In this document: one piece after another, positions 26,886 through 33,905 of the stretch
Layout: each line of letters starts with the position of its first letter
Position numbering within the stretch: position 1 is the first letter of the stretch
Made by a program: the position numbers and the translations under genes
Source: Candidatus Eisenbergiella merdipullorum
Lineage (GTDB): Bacteria > Bacillota > Clostridia > Lachnospirales > Lachnospiraceae
NCBI GenBank assembly: GCA_019118445.1
Contig: DWYY01000129.1
Coordinates: forward strand, 1-34,077
Direction of reading: 5' to 3'
Length of the DNA: 34,077 nucleotides
The notes under the pieces: generated by a model
The model's input: the letters and a program-made list of their open reading frames with translations, nothing else
Databases searched by the model: none
What the model was told of the DNA's origin: nothing

Positions 26886-27548
26886 TCATACCTGCGGGAT
26901 CAATATTTCCGTCGTAAATGCCCCGTCTTCGCTGTTGCGGCTGATATAACCGTCAAGACGGTCCACGATACTGTCAATGCGGATGAGACCGAGGCCGTGA
27001 TCCGCGCCCTTTGTGCTGCGAAAAAGCCTGCCGGTTTTCGGAAGTTTTTTCGTTGCCGTAATATTTGTGAAGGAAATATAGAGCTGGGTATTTTTCATAT
27101 CCATATAGATCCGGATCATGCGTTTTTCTTCCGGAAGGGGAAGGCTGGCTTCAATGGCATTGTCGAATAGATTTCCCAGGATAACGCATAGGTCCAGCTC
27201 GGACATGCTCAGTTTTACGGGAATGTGGGCGTCCACACGCACGGGGATGCTCCTGGAATGTGCCAGGGAGATCTTGCTGTTCAGGATGGCATCCGCCATG
27301 GCGTTTCCGGTCTTGATGACGGTGTCCACCGTATTCAGGTCGGTGTCCAATTCATCCAGATAGGCGCGGACAGCGTCCAGATCTCCGTTTGCGGCGAAAA
27401 CCTTCATCGTCTGGATGTGATTTCGGTAATCATGCCGCCAGCCGCGCATCTGGCGGTACATATTTTCCACCTCTCGGTAATGCGTCTCGATCAGTTCCCT
27501 CTGATATGCCGCGATCTGTTTATCAAGCTTTTTTGAGAATAAGGACAT
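26886..27548 (-). CDS. GHKL-domain sensor histidine kinase without a membrane sensor
   Basis: The product is an AgrC/VirS-type (HPK10-like) kinase. The H-box WRHDYRNHIQTM is near the N-terminus (His39, HDxxNH form). The ATPase domain shows NLFDNAIEAS and GLGLIRIDSIV. AgrC-type kinases normally carry five to seven membrane helices in front. Here only about 35 residues of likely coiled coil precede the H-box, so the protein should be cytosolic and its input is unknown. The second ATG (27548) is preferred because GGAGG is 8 nt from it but only 2 nt from the ATG at 27554. It follows the response regulator after about 13 nt, clearly one operon. Confidence 0.85.
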   Translation of the reverse strand: MSLFSKKLDKQIAAYQRELIETHYREVENMYRQMRGWRHDYRNHIQTMKVFAANGDLDAVRAYLDELDTDLNTVDTVIKTGNAMADAILNSKISLAHSRSIPVRVDAHIPVKLSMSELDLCVILGNLFDNAIEASLPLPEEKRMIRIYMDMKNTQLYISFTNITATKKLPKTGRLFRSTKGADHGLGLIRIDSIVDRLDGYISRNSEDGAFTTEILIPQV

Positions 27549-27561
27549 ATTCATCTCCTCC

Positions 27562-28260
27562 TCAGGAACGGGCGATGATGGCTCTGTTCAGCGGCTCATA
27601 AGCTCCTCTTGGCAGAGGCAGGGCGGTGCCGTCTGAAAGGAAGACATCGGTCTTCGTCACCCGCCGGATCTGTGTCAGATTGACGATCAGTCCTCTGCCG
27701 GTCCGGAAAAAACGCTCGTCCAGCAGCTTTTCAAACTCGCTGAGCGTGCGTTTTACGGTGTATTCCTTTCTGCCGTGGATGGTGACATAATTCTGATGTA
27801 CGTCCAGGTAACGGATCTCATATAGGGGGATCCGCAGAAGCTCCCCAGACAGTTCCAGATTCAGACATCTTTCCTCCTGCCGGCATTTTTCCAGGGCCCG
27901 GTCAAGGACGGAAAACATTTTTTCTTCCCTGACAGGCTTCATCAGATAATGGAGCGCCGCAACTTCATAGCCCTCCGCAATATAGTCAGAATATCCGGTA
28001 ATAAAAATGATCTGTACAGCTTCATTTTCCCTGCGCACGCGTTTTGCGAGGGTGACCCCGTCCATCGCGCCCATTTCTATGTCGAGCAGCAACAGATCGA
28101 AGGTCTTGTCATCCGCATATCGGAACAGGAAGCTTTCGGCGGAGGAAAAGGTCTCGGCGTGAACGGAAATATTGCTGCGCCGGGCCCATTCATGGAGCAG
28201 CTTCAGGAGATATTCACAGTCCGCGGCGCTGTCATCGCAGATCGCGGCTTTGTATGCCAT
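27562..28260 (-). CDS. LytTR family response regulator
   Basis: The 232-residue protein has an N-terminal receiver domain with the acidic pair Asp9-Asp10, phospho-acceptor Asp60 (LLLDIEMGAMDG) and the LMKPV lysine. A LytTR DNA-binding domain follows (about residues 130-230) with DVHQNYVTIHGR, EFEKLLDERFFRTGRGLIVNL and LPLPRGAYEPLNRAI. It would be phosphorylated by the GHKL kinase encoded next. The ATG at 28260 begins MAYKAAICDD. The upstream in-frame ATG at 28305 adds a segment unlike a receiver domain. LytTR proteins typically bind paired direct repeats about 22 bp apart. A pair of GC-centred palindromes at that spacing lies upstream of this gene. Confidence 0.92.
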   Translation of the reverse strand: MAYKAAICDDSAADCEYLLKLLHEWARRSNISVHAETFSSAESFLFRYADDKTFDLLLLDIEMGAMDGVTLAKRVRRENEAVQIIFITGYSDYIAEGYEVAALHYLMKPVREEKMFSVLDRALEKCRQEERCLNLELSGELLRIPLYEIRYLDVHQNYVTIHGRKEYTVKRTLSEFEKLLDERFFRTGRGLIVNLTQIRRVTKTDVFLSDGTALPLPRGAYEPLNRAIIARS

Positions 28261-28319
28261 AGAAACACCTTCTTTTCGAAAAAGGATGAAACGGGAAGCG
28301 TTCACTTTTCCCTCTATCC

Positions 28320-28348
28320 ATTGTAACCGGAAGAGCTGCGGCCGACAA
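28320..28348 (-). promoter_or_regulatory. Probable promoter of the LytTR-GHKL operon
   Basis: On the minus strand, TTGTCG (28343-28348), a 17-bp spacer and TACAAT (28320-28325). The weak -35 would fit an activated promoter. Confidence 0.5.
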
Positions 28349-28357
28349 GAGAAAATC

Positions 28358-28395
28358 CTTTTCCCGGAAAAGAGAACGCTTCTTCCGGGAAAGAA
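28358..28395. promoter_or_regulatory. Paired palindromes, candidate operator between the LytTR gene and hypB
   Basis: CTTTTCCCGGAAAAG (28358-28372) is a perfect odd palindrome. TTCTTCCGGGAAAGAA (28380-28395) is a near-perfect one. Their centres are about 22 bp apart, two helical turns. Further CCGGRARRG-type motifs lie at 28327 and 28400. The pair sits just upstream of the regulator's -35 and about 23 bp from the hypB -35. Confidence 0.5.
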
Positions 28396-28417
28396 CAGAC
28401 CGGGAAGGAATACGCCG

Positions 28418-28447
28418 TTGACCCCCTGCGCGCGCTGATGCTATAAT
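28418..28447 (+). promoter_or_regulatory. Promoter of hypB
   Basis: TTGACC (28418-28423), an 18-bp spacer and a perfect TATAAT (28442-28447). The leader to the ATG at 28525 is about 70 nt. Confidence 0.8.
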
Positions 28448-28524
28448 GGATGTTAACAGCCCGCTGTGTTGGTAGATCGGACATGCCGGATACGTCACGG
28501 GGCAAAATTGGGAGGAATGAGAAA

Positions 28525-29193
28525 ATGGTAAAAGTATATGAGATCAAACAAAGGGTTTTTGATAATAATGATCATCAGGCAGAACTTCTGAGAGAAGAAC
28601 TCAAGAAAAAGGGGACCTTCCTTCTGAACCTGATGTCTTCGCCAGGTGCGGGAAAGACGACTACATTGGAAAAGACCATGGCCCTGCTGCGGGATGAGAT
28701 GAGGATCGGTGTGATGGAGGCGGATATCGATTCGGACGTGGACGCGTCCCGCATCGCACAGACGAATGTGAAAACCGTTCAGCTCCATACGGGCGGCATG
28801 TGCCATCTGGACGCGGATATGACCAGACAGGGGCTGGAGGCGCTGGGAACGGATGGCCTGGATCTGGCGATCCTGGAAAATGTGGGAAATTTGGTCTGTC
28901 CGGCGGAATTTGATACCGGCGCGTCTGCAAACGCCATGATATTAAGCGTGCCGGAGGGGGATGATAAGCCGCTCAAATATCCTTTGATGTTTTCCGTCTG
29001 CCAGGTGCTTCTGATCAATAAGATCGACGTGCTGCCCTATTTTGATTTTAACATGGAGGAATGCATCAGGCGGGCGAAGCAGCAGAACCCGGATATCACG
29101 GTCATCCCTGTCTGTGCCAGAACGGGGGAAGGCATTGACAAATGGGCGGACTGGCTGCGCGCTCAAGTGAAGGCGTGGAAGGAAGGAAACTGA
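28525..29193 (+). CDS. hypB: HypB-family nickel-insertion GTPase
   Basis: HypB is a SIMIBI-class GTPase that, with HypA, delivers nickel to [NiFe]-hydrogenase and sometimes to other nickel enzymes. The 222-residue protein has the P-loop SSPGAGKTT (residues 38-46), EADIDSDVDASRI, a C-terminal NKID guanine motif, and the G-domain metal ligands Cys93-His94 (GGMCHLD) and Cys125 (NLVCP). The N-terminal high-affinity CxxCGC motif and the His-rich stretch of some HypB proteins are absent. The ATG at 28525 has GGGAGG 9 nt upstream. No hypA or hydrogenase gene is in the window. It is paired instead with a MATE gene 13 nt downstream. Confidence 0.93.
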   Translation: MVKVYEIKQRVFDNNDHQAELLREELKKKGTFLLNLMSSPGAGKTTTLEKTMALLRDEMRIGVMEADIDSDVDASRIAQTNVKTVQLHTGGMCHLDADMTRQGLEALGTDGLDLAILENVGNLVCPAEFDTGASANAMILSVPEGDDKPLKYPLMFSVCQVLLINKIDVLPYFDFNMEECIRRAKQQNPDITVIPVCARTGEGIDKWADWLRAQVKAWKEGN

Positions 29194-29206
29194 GACAAGG
29201 TCGAAT

Positions 29207-30658
29207 ATGCCGCCTGTAGCGGAGGGAGGAGAAAAGAGGCCGGCGACATCAGCCGTCAGGCCCCGAACAAAAGAAATGGAAAAAGCAGGGGATCAGGTTT
29301 TGCAGGGGAAAACGAAAAAATACACTCGGGAAACGGTGCAGACGGTGCTGAAGATGGCGTGGCCATCCGTGGTGGAATCCTTTTTTGTGGCGCTGATCGG
29401 CATGGTGGACTCACTGATGGTGAGCCGGGTGGGCGCACACGCGGTGGCGGCGGTTGGGCTGACCACCCAGCCCAAATTTATTGGGCTGGCCGCCTTTACT
29501 GCGGCAAACGTTGCAGTTTCCGCCCTGGTCGCGAGAAGAAAGGGAGAGGGAAGGAGGAAGGAGGCCAATCAGGTGCTTGCGGCTTCCCTTCTTTTTACCA
29601 TCTGCATGACCGTGATCGTCAGCGCGGTCTGCGTGGCTTTCGCGGACCCGATCATTACGCTGTGCGGTTCTTCACCGGATTCCCATCAGGAAGCGGTGGA
29701 TTATTTCCGGATCATCATGGGTTACATCTGCTTCACGGTGGTGTCCCTCACGGTGAACGCGGCGCAGAGGGGCGCGGGGAACACAAAGATCTCCATGACC
29801 ACCAACGTGACAGCGAACCTGGTCAACGTGGTGTTCAATTATCTTCTGATCGGCGGCAATTTCGGCTTCCCGGAGCTCGGGGTCAAGGGAGCAGCGATTG
29901 CCACCGTGATCGGAAGCGCGGTGGGCTGTGCCATGAGCATTGCGGCTGCCTGCCGGAAAGGCAGCTTTATCAGCCTGGTGTATATCTGGAAGGAACGGCT
30001 CCGCCCCACCCTGGATGTGGCGAAAAGCATGGTGAAGCTCGGTTCCAATGTGCTGGCGGAACAGCTCCTGATGCGGGTGGGTTTCCTTTCCGTTGCGGTC
30101 ATGGCGGCTAAAATGGGGACCGCTGCATTCGCCGCTCATCAGGTGGGCATGAACGTGATGAGCCTTTCCTTTTCCTTTGGAGACGGCATGCAGGTGGCAG
30201 CCGTTGCCCTGATCGGCCAGAGCCTGGGACGGAAGGATGTAGAAATGGCGAAAACCTACGGGCATCTCTGCCAGTGGATCGGCCGCGCCATCGCCGTGGT
30301 CCTCGCCGTTATTTATCTGTTTTTCGGCCGTTTTCTGTACGGCATCTTTTTCACGGAACCGGAGATCATCGCCATCGGCATGGATATCATGCGCGTGATC
30401 GTGGTCGTCGTCCTTCTGCAGATCGCCCAGGTGATCTATATGGGCTGCCTGCGCGGCGCCGGAGACGTATTTTTCACCACAGTGGCCTCCACCATCAGTG
30501 TCACGCTGATCCGGCCCATCGCCAGTTACCTGTTCTGCTACGCAGCAGGACTTGGCATCATCGGCATCTGGTTCGGCGTCTGCGCGGATCAGCTGGCAAG
30601 ATTTGTTTTTACCAACCTGCGGTTCCGTTCGGGGAAGTGGACGAAGGTGAAGATCTGA
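29207..30658 (+). CDS. MATE family efflux transporter
   Basis: This 12-helix membrane protein belongs to the multidrug and toxic compound extrusion family, which exports cationic compounds in exchange for sodium or protons. The 483-residue length is slightly long because of a polar N-terminal extension of about 40 residues before the first helix. Family features include MAWPSVVESFFVALIGMVDSLMVS, QRGAGNTKISMTTNVTANLVNVVFNYLLI and, in the second half, FAAHQVGMNVMSLSFSFGDGMQVAAVALIGQSLG and GCLRGAGDVFFTT. The ATG at 29207 has only a weak AAGG site. A strong GGAGGGAGGAG lies inside the first codons, and an alternative start such as the ATG at 29276 is possible. It is co-oriented with hypB. Confidence 0.88.
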   Translation: MPPVAEGGEKRPATSAVRPRTKEMEKAGDQVLQGKTKKYTRETVQTVLKMAWPSVVESFFVALIGMVDSLMVSRVGAHAVAAVGLTTQPKFIGLAAFTAANVAVSALVARRKGEGRRKEANQVLAASLLFTICMTVIVSAVCVAFADPIITLCGSSPDSHQEAVDYFRIIMGYICFTVVSLTVNAAQRGAGNTKISMTTNVTANLVNVVFNYLLIGGNFGFPELGVKGAAIATVIGSAVGCAMSIAAACRKGSFISLVYIWKERLRPTLDVAKSMVKLGSNVLAEQLLMRVGFLSVAVMAAKMGTAAFAAHQVGMNVMSLSFSFGDGMQVAAVALIGQSLGRKDVEMAKTYGHLCQWIGRAIAVVLAVIYLFFGRFLYGIFFTEPEIIAIGMDIMRVIVVVVLLQIAQVIYMGCLRGAGDVFFTTVASTISVTLIRPIASYLFCYAAGLGIIGIWFGVCADQLARFVFTNLRFRSGKWTKVKI

Positions 30659-30681
30659 AAAGAGATTTTGAGAGGGGATAT

Positions 30682-31579
30682 ATGGAAAAATTTGAATTTG
30701 AGGTAATGCTTCCCAAAGATTCGGAAAAATATACGAAAACGGTAGTAGCCTTTGCGAATACGCAGGGGGGCAGTTGATTATAGGAATCGATGACGAAACA
30801 GGGCAGGTCGTTGGCGTGGACAAAGATTCTGTATTTCAGGTGATGGACAGCCAGGGGCTGAAAAGCTTCCAAAGGTTACCAGAGTACAGTTGGTTAACTG
30901 GAATGTGCTTAAAAGGTCAGGGAATGAATATCTTGCATCTAATGCTTTCGCGCTGTTGACGGGAACGTATTTTCCATATTCCAAAACGCAATGTGCCGTA
31001 TTTGCCGGAACGGAGCGGGGAGAATTCATTGATAAAAGGGAATTTTCTGGATCCTTCCTGTGTGCAGGTAGCATTATATGAAGACCGGCTTGAGGTTACC
31101 TCTCCGGGCGGTCTGTGTTATGGACTGGCACTGGAAGAAGCGATGAGCGGCCGTTCCAAACAGAGAAACCGCATAACGGCGGAAGTATTCAGCCAGATGG
31201 AGCTGATCGAAGCATGGGGAACCGGTCTGAGAAATATCCGTCGTGCGGCACAGGAATATCACCTTCCGGAACCGGAGTTCATCGAAATGGCTGAAACCTT
31301 CAGGGTAAATCTGTATCGCAGGCCAATGGCAAAAAAACAGAGTCATGCCGTCGGGGAAACAGACAATCCTTATTGTATCGGTAAAGCATCGGTGATACAT
31401 CGGTGAAACAGCAGGCCGGTATCGGTGACAGGAAAGAGAGGTATGCACAGAAAAACGGGGTAATACCCGAAAAAGCAGATGTCTGGAACACGCTGAATGC
31501 TACTCAGCAGGCAATTCTGGGACTTTTTAAAAGAAGGATGCCTGTCGTGAATATCGGGGAAGAAAGGAGCAATTCATGA
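30682..31579 (+). pseudogene. Broken AlbA_2/Schlafen-like ATP-binding protein (RecG-related regulator) gene
   Basis: The fragments together resemble the common clostridial putative DNA-binding/ATP-binding regulator with an N-terminal AlbA_2 domain. The first fragment (30682-30774: MEKFEFEVMLPKDSEKYTKT) breaks at a run of six G near 30766, where one base is missing. The sequence continues in another frame as LIIGIDDETGQVVGVDKDSVFQVMDS. About 120 residues are then missing near 30850, and a third frame continues VTRVQLVNWNVLKRSGNEYLASNAFALL to about 31050. A second deletion moves to the frame reading FLDPSCVQVALYEDRLEVTSPGG and IEAWGTGLRNIRRAAQEY, which stops at 31404. A further tail (KADVWNTLNATQQAILGLFKRR) overlaps the next gene's ATG. 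At least three lesions make it non-functional. Confidence 0.85.
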
Positions 31580-32340
31580 ACATTCAATGGGATGCGGAAA
31601 AATATACGTCTGATTTTTCCTTTGTACATAAGTATGGAAACAGCGTGACGGAGCTGATCGAAGCGCCGGAAGGAAGCCGGGTGCTGGATCTGGGCTGCGG
31701 GAACGGGGTGCTGACGGGCGCTCTGAAGGATCAGGGCTTTCAGGTGATCGGTCTGGACGATTCGAAGGATCTGCTTTCCGTCGCAGAAAAATATTTTCCC
31801 GATCTGGAATTCATCCATGCGGACGCCACGGATTTTTCACTGAGGGAGCAGGTGGATGTGGTGTTTTCCAATGTCGTCTTTCACTGGATCGACAGAGAAA
31901 AGCAGCCGGACATGCTGCGGTGCGTATATAAGGCTCTGAAAGAGAACGGGGAGTTTGTGTTCGAGTTCGGCGGACAGGGAAATAACCGGCTGATCCATGA
32001 GGCGCTGGCAAAGGCATTTGCGGAACAGGGATATTCCTATCAGGTTCCCTTCTACTTCCCGTCCATTGGCGAATACGCTTCGCTTCTGGAACAGGCGGAC
32101 TTTGAGGTGCGCTATGCGGTACTTTTTGATAGAATGACGGAGCTGATGGGAGAAGACGGCATGAAGGACTGGATACGCATGTTCATATCCACGCCGTTTT
32201 ATGCCGTTCCTGAGACGCAGAGAGAAGCCATCCGGAACCGAGCGGTGGAACTTCTGAAAAAGGATCTGTACCGGGATGGAAAGTGGTATGCGGATTACGT
32301 GCGGCTGCGGATGAGGGCCATAAAAGGAGATGGAAAGTGA
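31576..32340 (+). CDS. Class I SAM-dependent methyltransferase
   Basis: The 254-residue product has the SAM-binding motif I VLDLGCGNG (residues 36-44), the acidic end of strand two (VIGLDDS), FIHADATDF and the motif IV stretch VVFSNVVFHWI. This resembles trans-aconitate 2-methyltransferase and Methyltransf_11 proteins. The substrate cannot be deduced. The ATG at 31576 follows AAGGAG and overlaps the stop of the preceding pseudogene's tail (ATGA). Its stop overlaps the GTG start of the nucleotidyltransferase gene, so the two are translationally coupled. Confidence 0.85.
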   Translation: MNIQWDAEKYTSDFSFVHKYGNSVTELIEAPEGSRVLDLGCGNGVLTGALKDQGFQVIGLDDSKDLLSVAEKYFPDLEFIHADATDFSLREQVDVVFSNVVFHWIDREKQPDMLRCVYKALKENGEFVFEFGGQGNNRLIHEALAKAFAEQGYSYQVPFYFPSIGEYASLLEQADFEVRYAVLFDRMTELMGEDGMKDWIRMFISTPFYAVPETQREAIRNRAVELLKKDLYRDGKWYADYVRLRMRAIKGDGK

Positions 32341-33419
32341 GTAAGGGGCTGACGCAGGAAGAACTGTTTTCCCTGATTCGAAAAAAGGCGGAGGCGGATG
32401 AGCGGATACGGGCCGCTGCACTTGACGGTTCGCGCGCCAATCCAGGTGCGCTGCATGATGAGTACAGCGATTTTGATGTGGTCCTTTTTGTGCGGGACAG
32501 CCGGGAATTTACTCAAAATACCGGCTGGATCAGCGACTACGGGGAGGTGCTGATCGCGCAGTTCCCTGATGACTGGTACGACCATCCATATAATTATGGG
32601 GGAAGGGATCCCTTTCATTGTCTGGTTCAGTATGCGGATGGAAACCGGATTGATTTTACGATCCGTGACGTGAGCCGCGGGGAAGAGGAAAACAACAGGG
32701 AGCCGAGAGCGGTTCTGATTGACAAGGACGGCTATGACTGGCTGAAGCCGGTGAAAACGGACGAGGCTTTTTTCATAAAAAGGCCGGGAGAAAAAGAATA
32801 TCTGGACTGCGTCAATGAGTTCCGGTGGCTGAGCCTGTACGTGGCGAAGGGACTTTGCCGGGATCAGTTCAACTATGCGCGTTTTCATCTTTCCGAGGGA
32901 ATGGGAGAGATGTTTTTGAAGATGCTGGACTGGAAAATCGGTCTTTCTCATGATTTCCGGGTTTCCACGGGAGCGCATGGAAAATATCTGAAAAAATATC
33001 TGACAGAGGAAGAGATGGCGCGGGTGCGGGCAGCCTTTCCCGATGGGGAGACGGCGCACATGTGGGAAGGCCTGGGCGTCATGTACGATTATTTTGAAGA
33101 GCTGGCCGAAGCGGTTGCCAACGGGCTGGGCTATCCCTATGACCGGATGCAGGCGGAAAATGTAAAAAATTCTGGCAGGAGAGGCGGAAAAACGAAACGC
33201 AGAAAGGCGGATATGATGACATTCAGGGAACGGTATCTGGCGGGGGAGATCCCCTTTGAGAAGATCGACGATTATGTAGAAGAGTGGAACAACAGCGAGG
33301 ATACGCGCACACTCCGGGAATATCTGGGACTGACGTCGGAGGAAGAGGACGTGTGGATCGATGACAGCGATGAGGCGCTGATGGAGCTTCTGGAGAAAGA
33401 AAGGCGGGCGCAGCAATGA
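32337..33419 (+). CDS. ANT(6)-like aminoglycoside nucleotidyltransferase fused to a small acidic domain
   Basis: The N-terminal 285 residues resemble streptomycin 6-adenylyltransferases. The nucleotidyltransferase motif DGSRANPGALHDEYSDFD (residues 30-47) carries Asp45 and Asp47 as the metal-binding pair. It is followed by FPDDWYDHPY, RIDFTIRDV and the C-terminal helical domain with FRWLSLYVAKGLCRDQ and KYLKKYLTEEE. Distant members act on other substrates, so resistance is not certain. At about residue 280 the family ending is replaced by a basic linker (GRRGGKTKRRKAD) and a 67-residue acidic domain starting MTFRERYLAGEIPFEKIDDYVEEW, which I believe is usually a separate small protein in Lachnospiraceae. 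The GTG at 32337 overlaps the methyltransferase stop and has AAAGGAGA upstream. Confidence 0.82.
   Translation: MSKGLTQEELFSLIRKKAEADERIRAAALDGSRANPGALHDEYSDFDVVLFVRDSREFTQNTGWISDYGEVLIAQFPDDWYDHPYNYGGRDPFHCLVQYADGNRIDFTIRDVSRGEEENNREPRAVLIDKDGYDWLKPVKTDEAFFIKRPGEKEYLDCVNEFRWLSLYVAKGLCRDQFNYARFHLSEGMGEMFLKMLDWKIGLSHDFRVSTGAHGKYLKKYLTEEEMARVRAAFPDGETAHMWEGLGVMYDYFEELAEAVANGLGYPYDRMQAENVKNSGRRGGKTKRRKADMMTFRERYLAGEIPFEKIDDYVEEWNNSEDTRTLREYLGLTSEEEDVWIDDSDEALMELLEKERRAQQ
33216..33419 (+). CDS. Possible internally started small acidic protein within the ANT(6)-like gene
   Basis: The last 67 codons of the fusion start at ATG 33216 with AAAGGCGG at 33203-33210, a usable ribosome binding site. The predicted protein (MTFRERYLAGEIPFEKIDDY...) is acidic and lacks recognisable catalytic motifs. 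Its stop overlaps the next gene's ATG. It could still be made on its own even though the frame is now continuous with the nucleotidyltransferase. I do not know its function. Confidence 0.3.
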   Translation: MTFRERYLAGEIPFEKIDDYVEEWNNSEDTRTLREYLGLTSEEEDVWIDDSDEALMELLEKERRAQQ

Positions 33420-33813
33420 TTCTTTGAATTACCGGCGCTTCCCATACCGGCAAAACCCTGCTGGCACAGAAGCTTCTTGAGAAATATAAATACCCCTATT
33501 TTTCGATTGATCATTTGAAGATGGGGCTCATACGAAGCGGAAATACCAGCCTTACGCCGGAAGATGATGAGGAACTGGTGACTTATTTATGGCCGATCGT
33601 CCGGGAAATGATAAAAACTGCTGTGGAAAATAAGCAGAACCTTATCGTTGAGGGGTGCTGCATTCCGCAGGACTGGAAGGCGGATTTTTCGGACAGATAT
33701 CTGAGAGAAATCCGTTTTTACTGCCTTGTGAGGAGCGGGGGCTTCGTTACATTTTGATTGATGACGAATACAAAGTGGAAATTGGGAAAGAAGAAATCCG
33801 TCCGGGGGATTGA
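33416..33813 (+). pseudogene. P-loop kinase/AAA-like gene remnant with early TGA and internal deletion
   Basis: The ATG at 33416 overlaps the preceding stop (ATGA). The fourth codon, 33425-33427, is TGA, and the frame continues as ITGASHTGKTLLAQKLLEKY, a clear Walker A motif that would follow an MIL start. The body IDHLKMGLIRSGNTSLTPEDDEEL and NKQNLIVEGCCIP runs to about 33735. The frame then shifts to LRYILIDDEYKVEIGKEEIRPGD, ending at 33813, where an intact protein would have some 60 more residues in between. An early stop plus a frame-shifting deletion indicate a pseudogene. The intact form is probably a small nucleotide or metabolite kinase. Confidence 0.75.
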
Positions 33814-33836
33814 CAGCCGGGAAATTGTTCTGTATA

Positions 33837-33879
33837 TTTAAAAGGTCTTTATAAAGTGTATTTATAAAGGCCTTTTAAA
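33837..33879. repeat. Inverted repeat with 19-bp arms upstream of the ROK regulator
   Basis: The arm at 33837-33855 is the reverse complement of 33861-33879 with one mismatch and a 5-bp centre (GTGTA). It is A/T-rich and begins 23 bp after the pseudogene stop, ending 26 bp before the regulator's start. It could be an operator, or a terminator using the CCTTTT of its second arm. A clean U-tract after the stem is lacking. Confidence 0.8.
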
Positions 33880-33905
33880 AAGAGCATTGAAAAAGGAGGG
33901 CAGAT

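Noticed and set aside
26834-26917. 27-codon + strand frame (MNCRLSSCSGKNAVSG...) between the kinase and the ABC genes as a signal peptide
   Set aside because: It overlaps the kinase 3' end on the opposite strand, has no proper ribosome binding spacing and no leader or double-glycine motif.
31041-31056. CodY-like AATTTTCTGGATCC inside the AlbA_2 pseudogene
   Set aside because: Only the left half matches the consensus, and it lies within former coding sequence.
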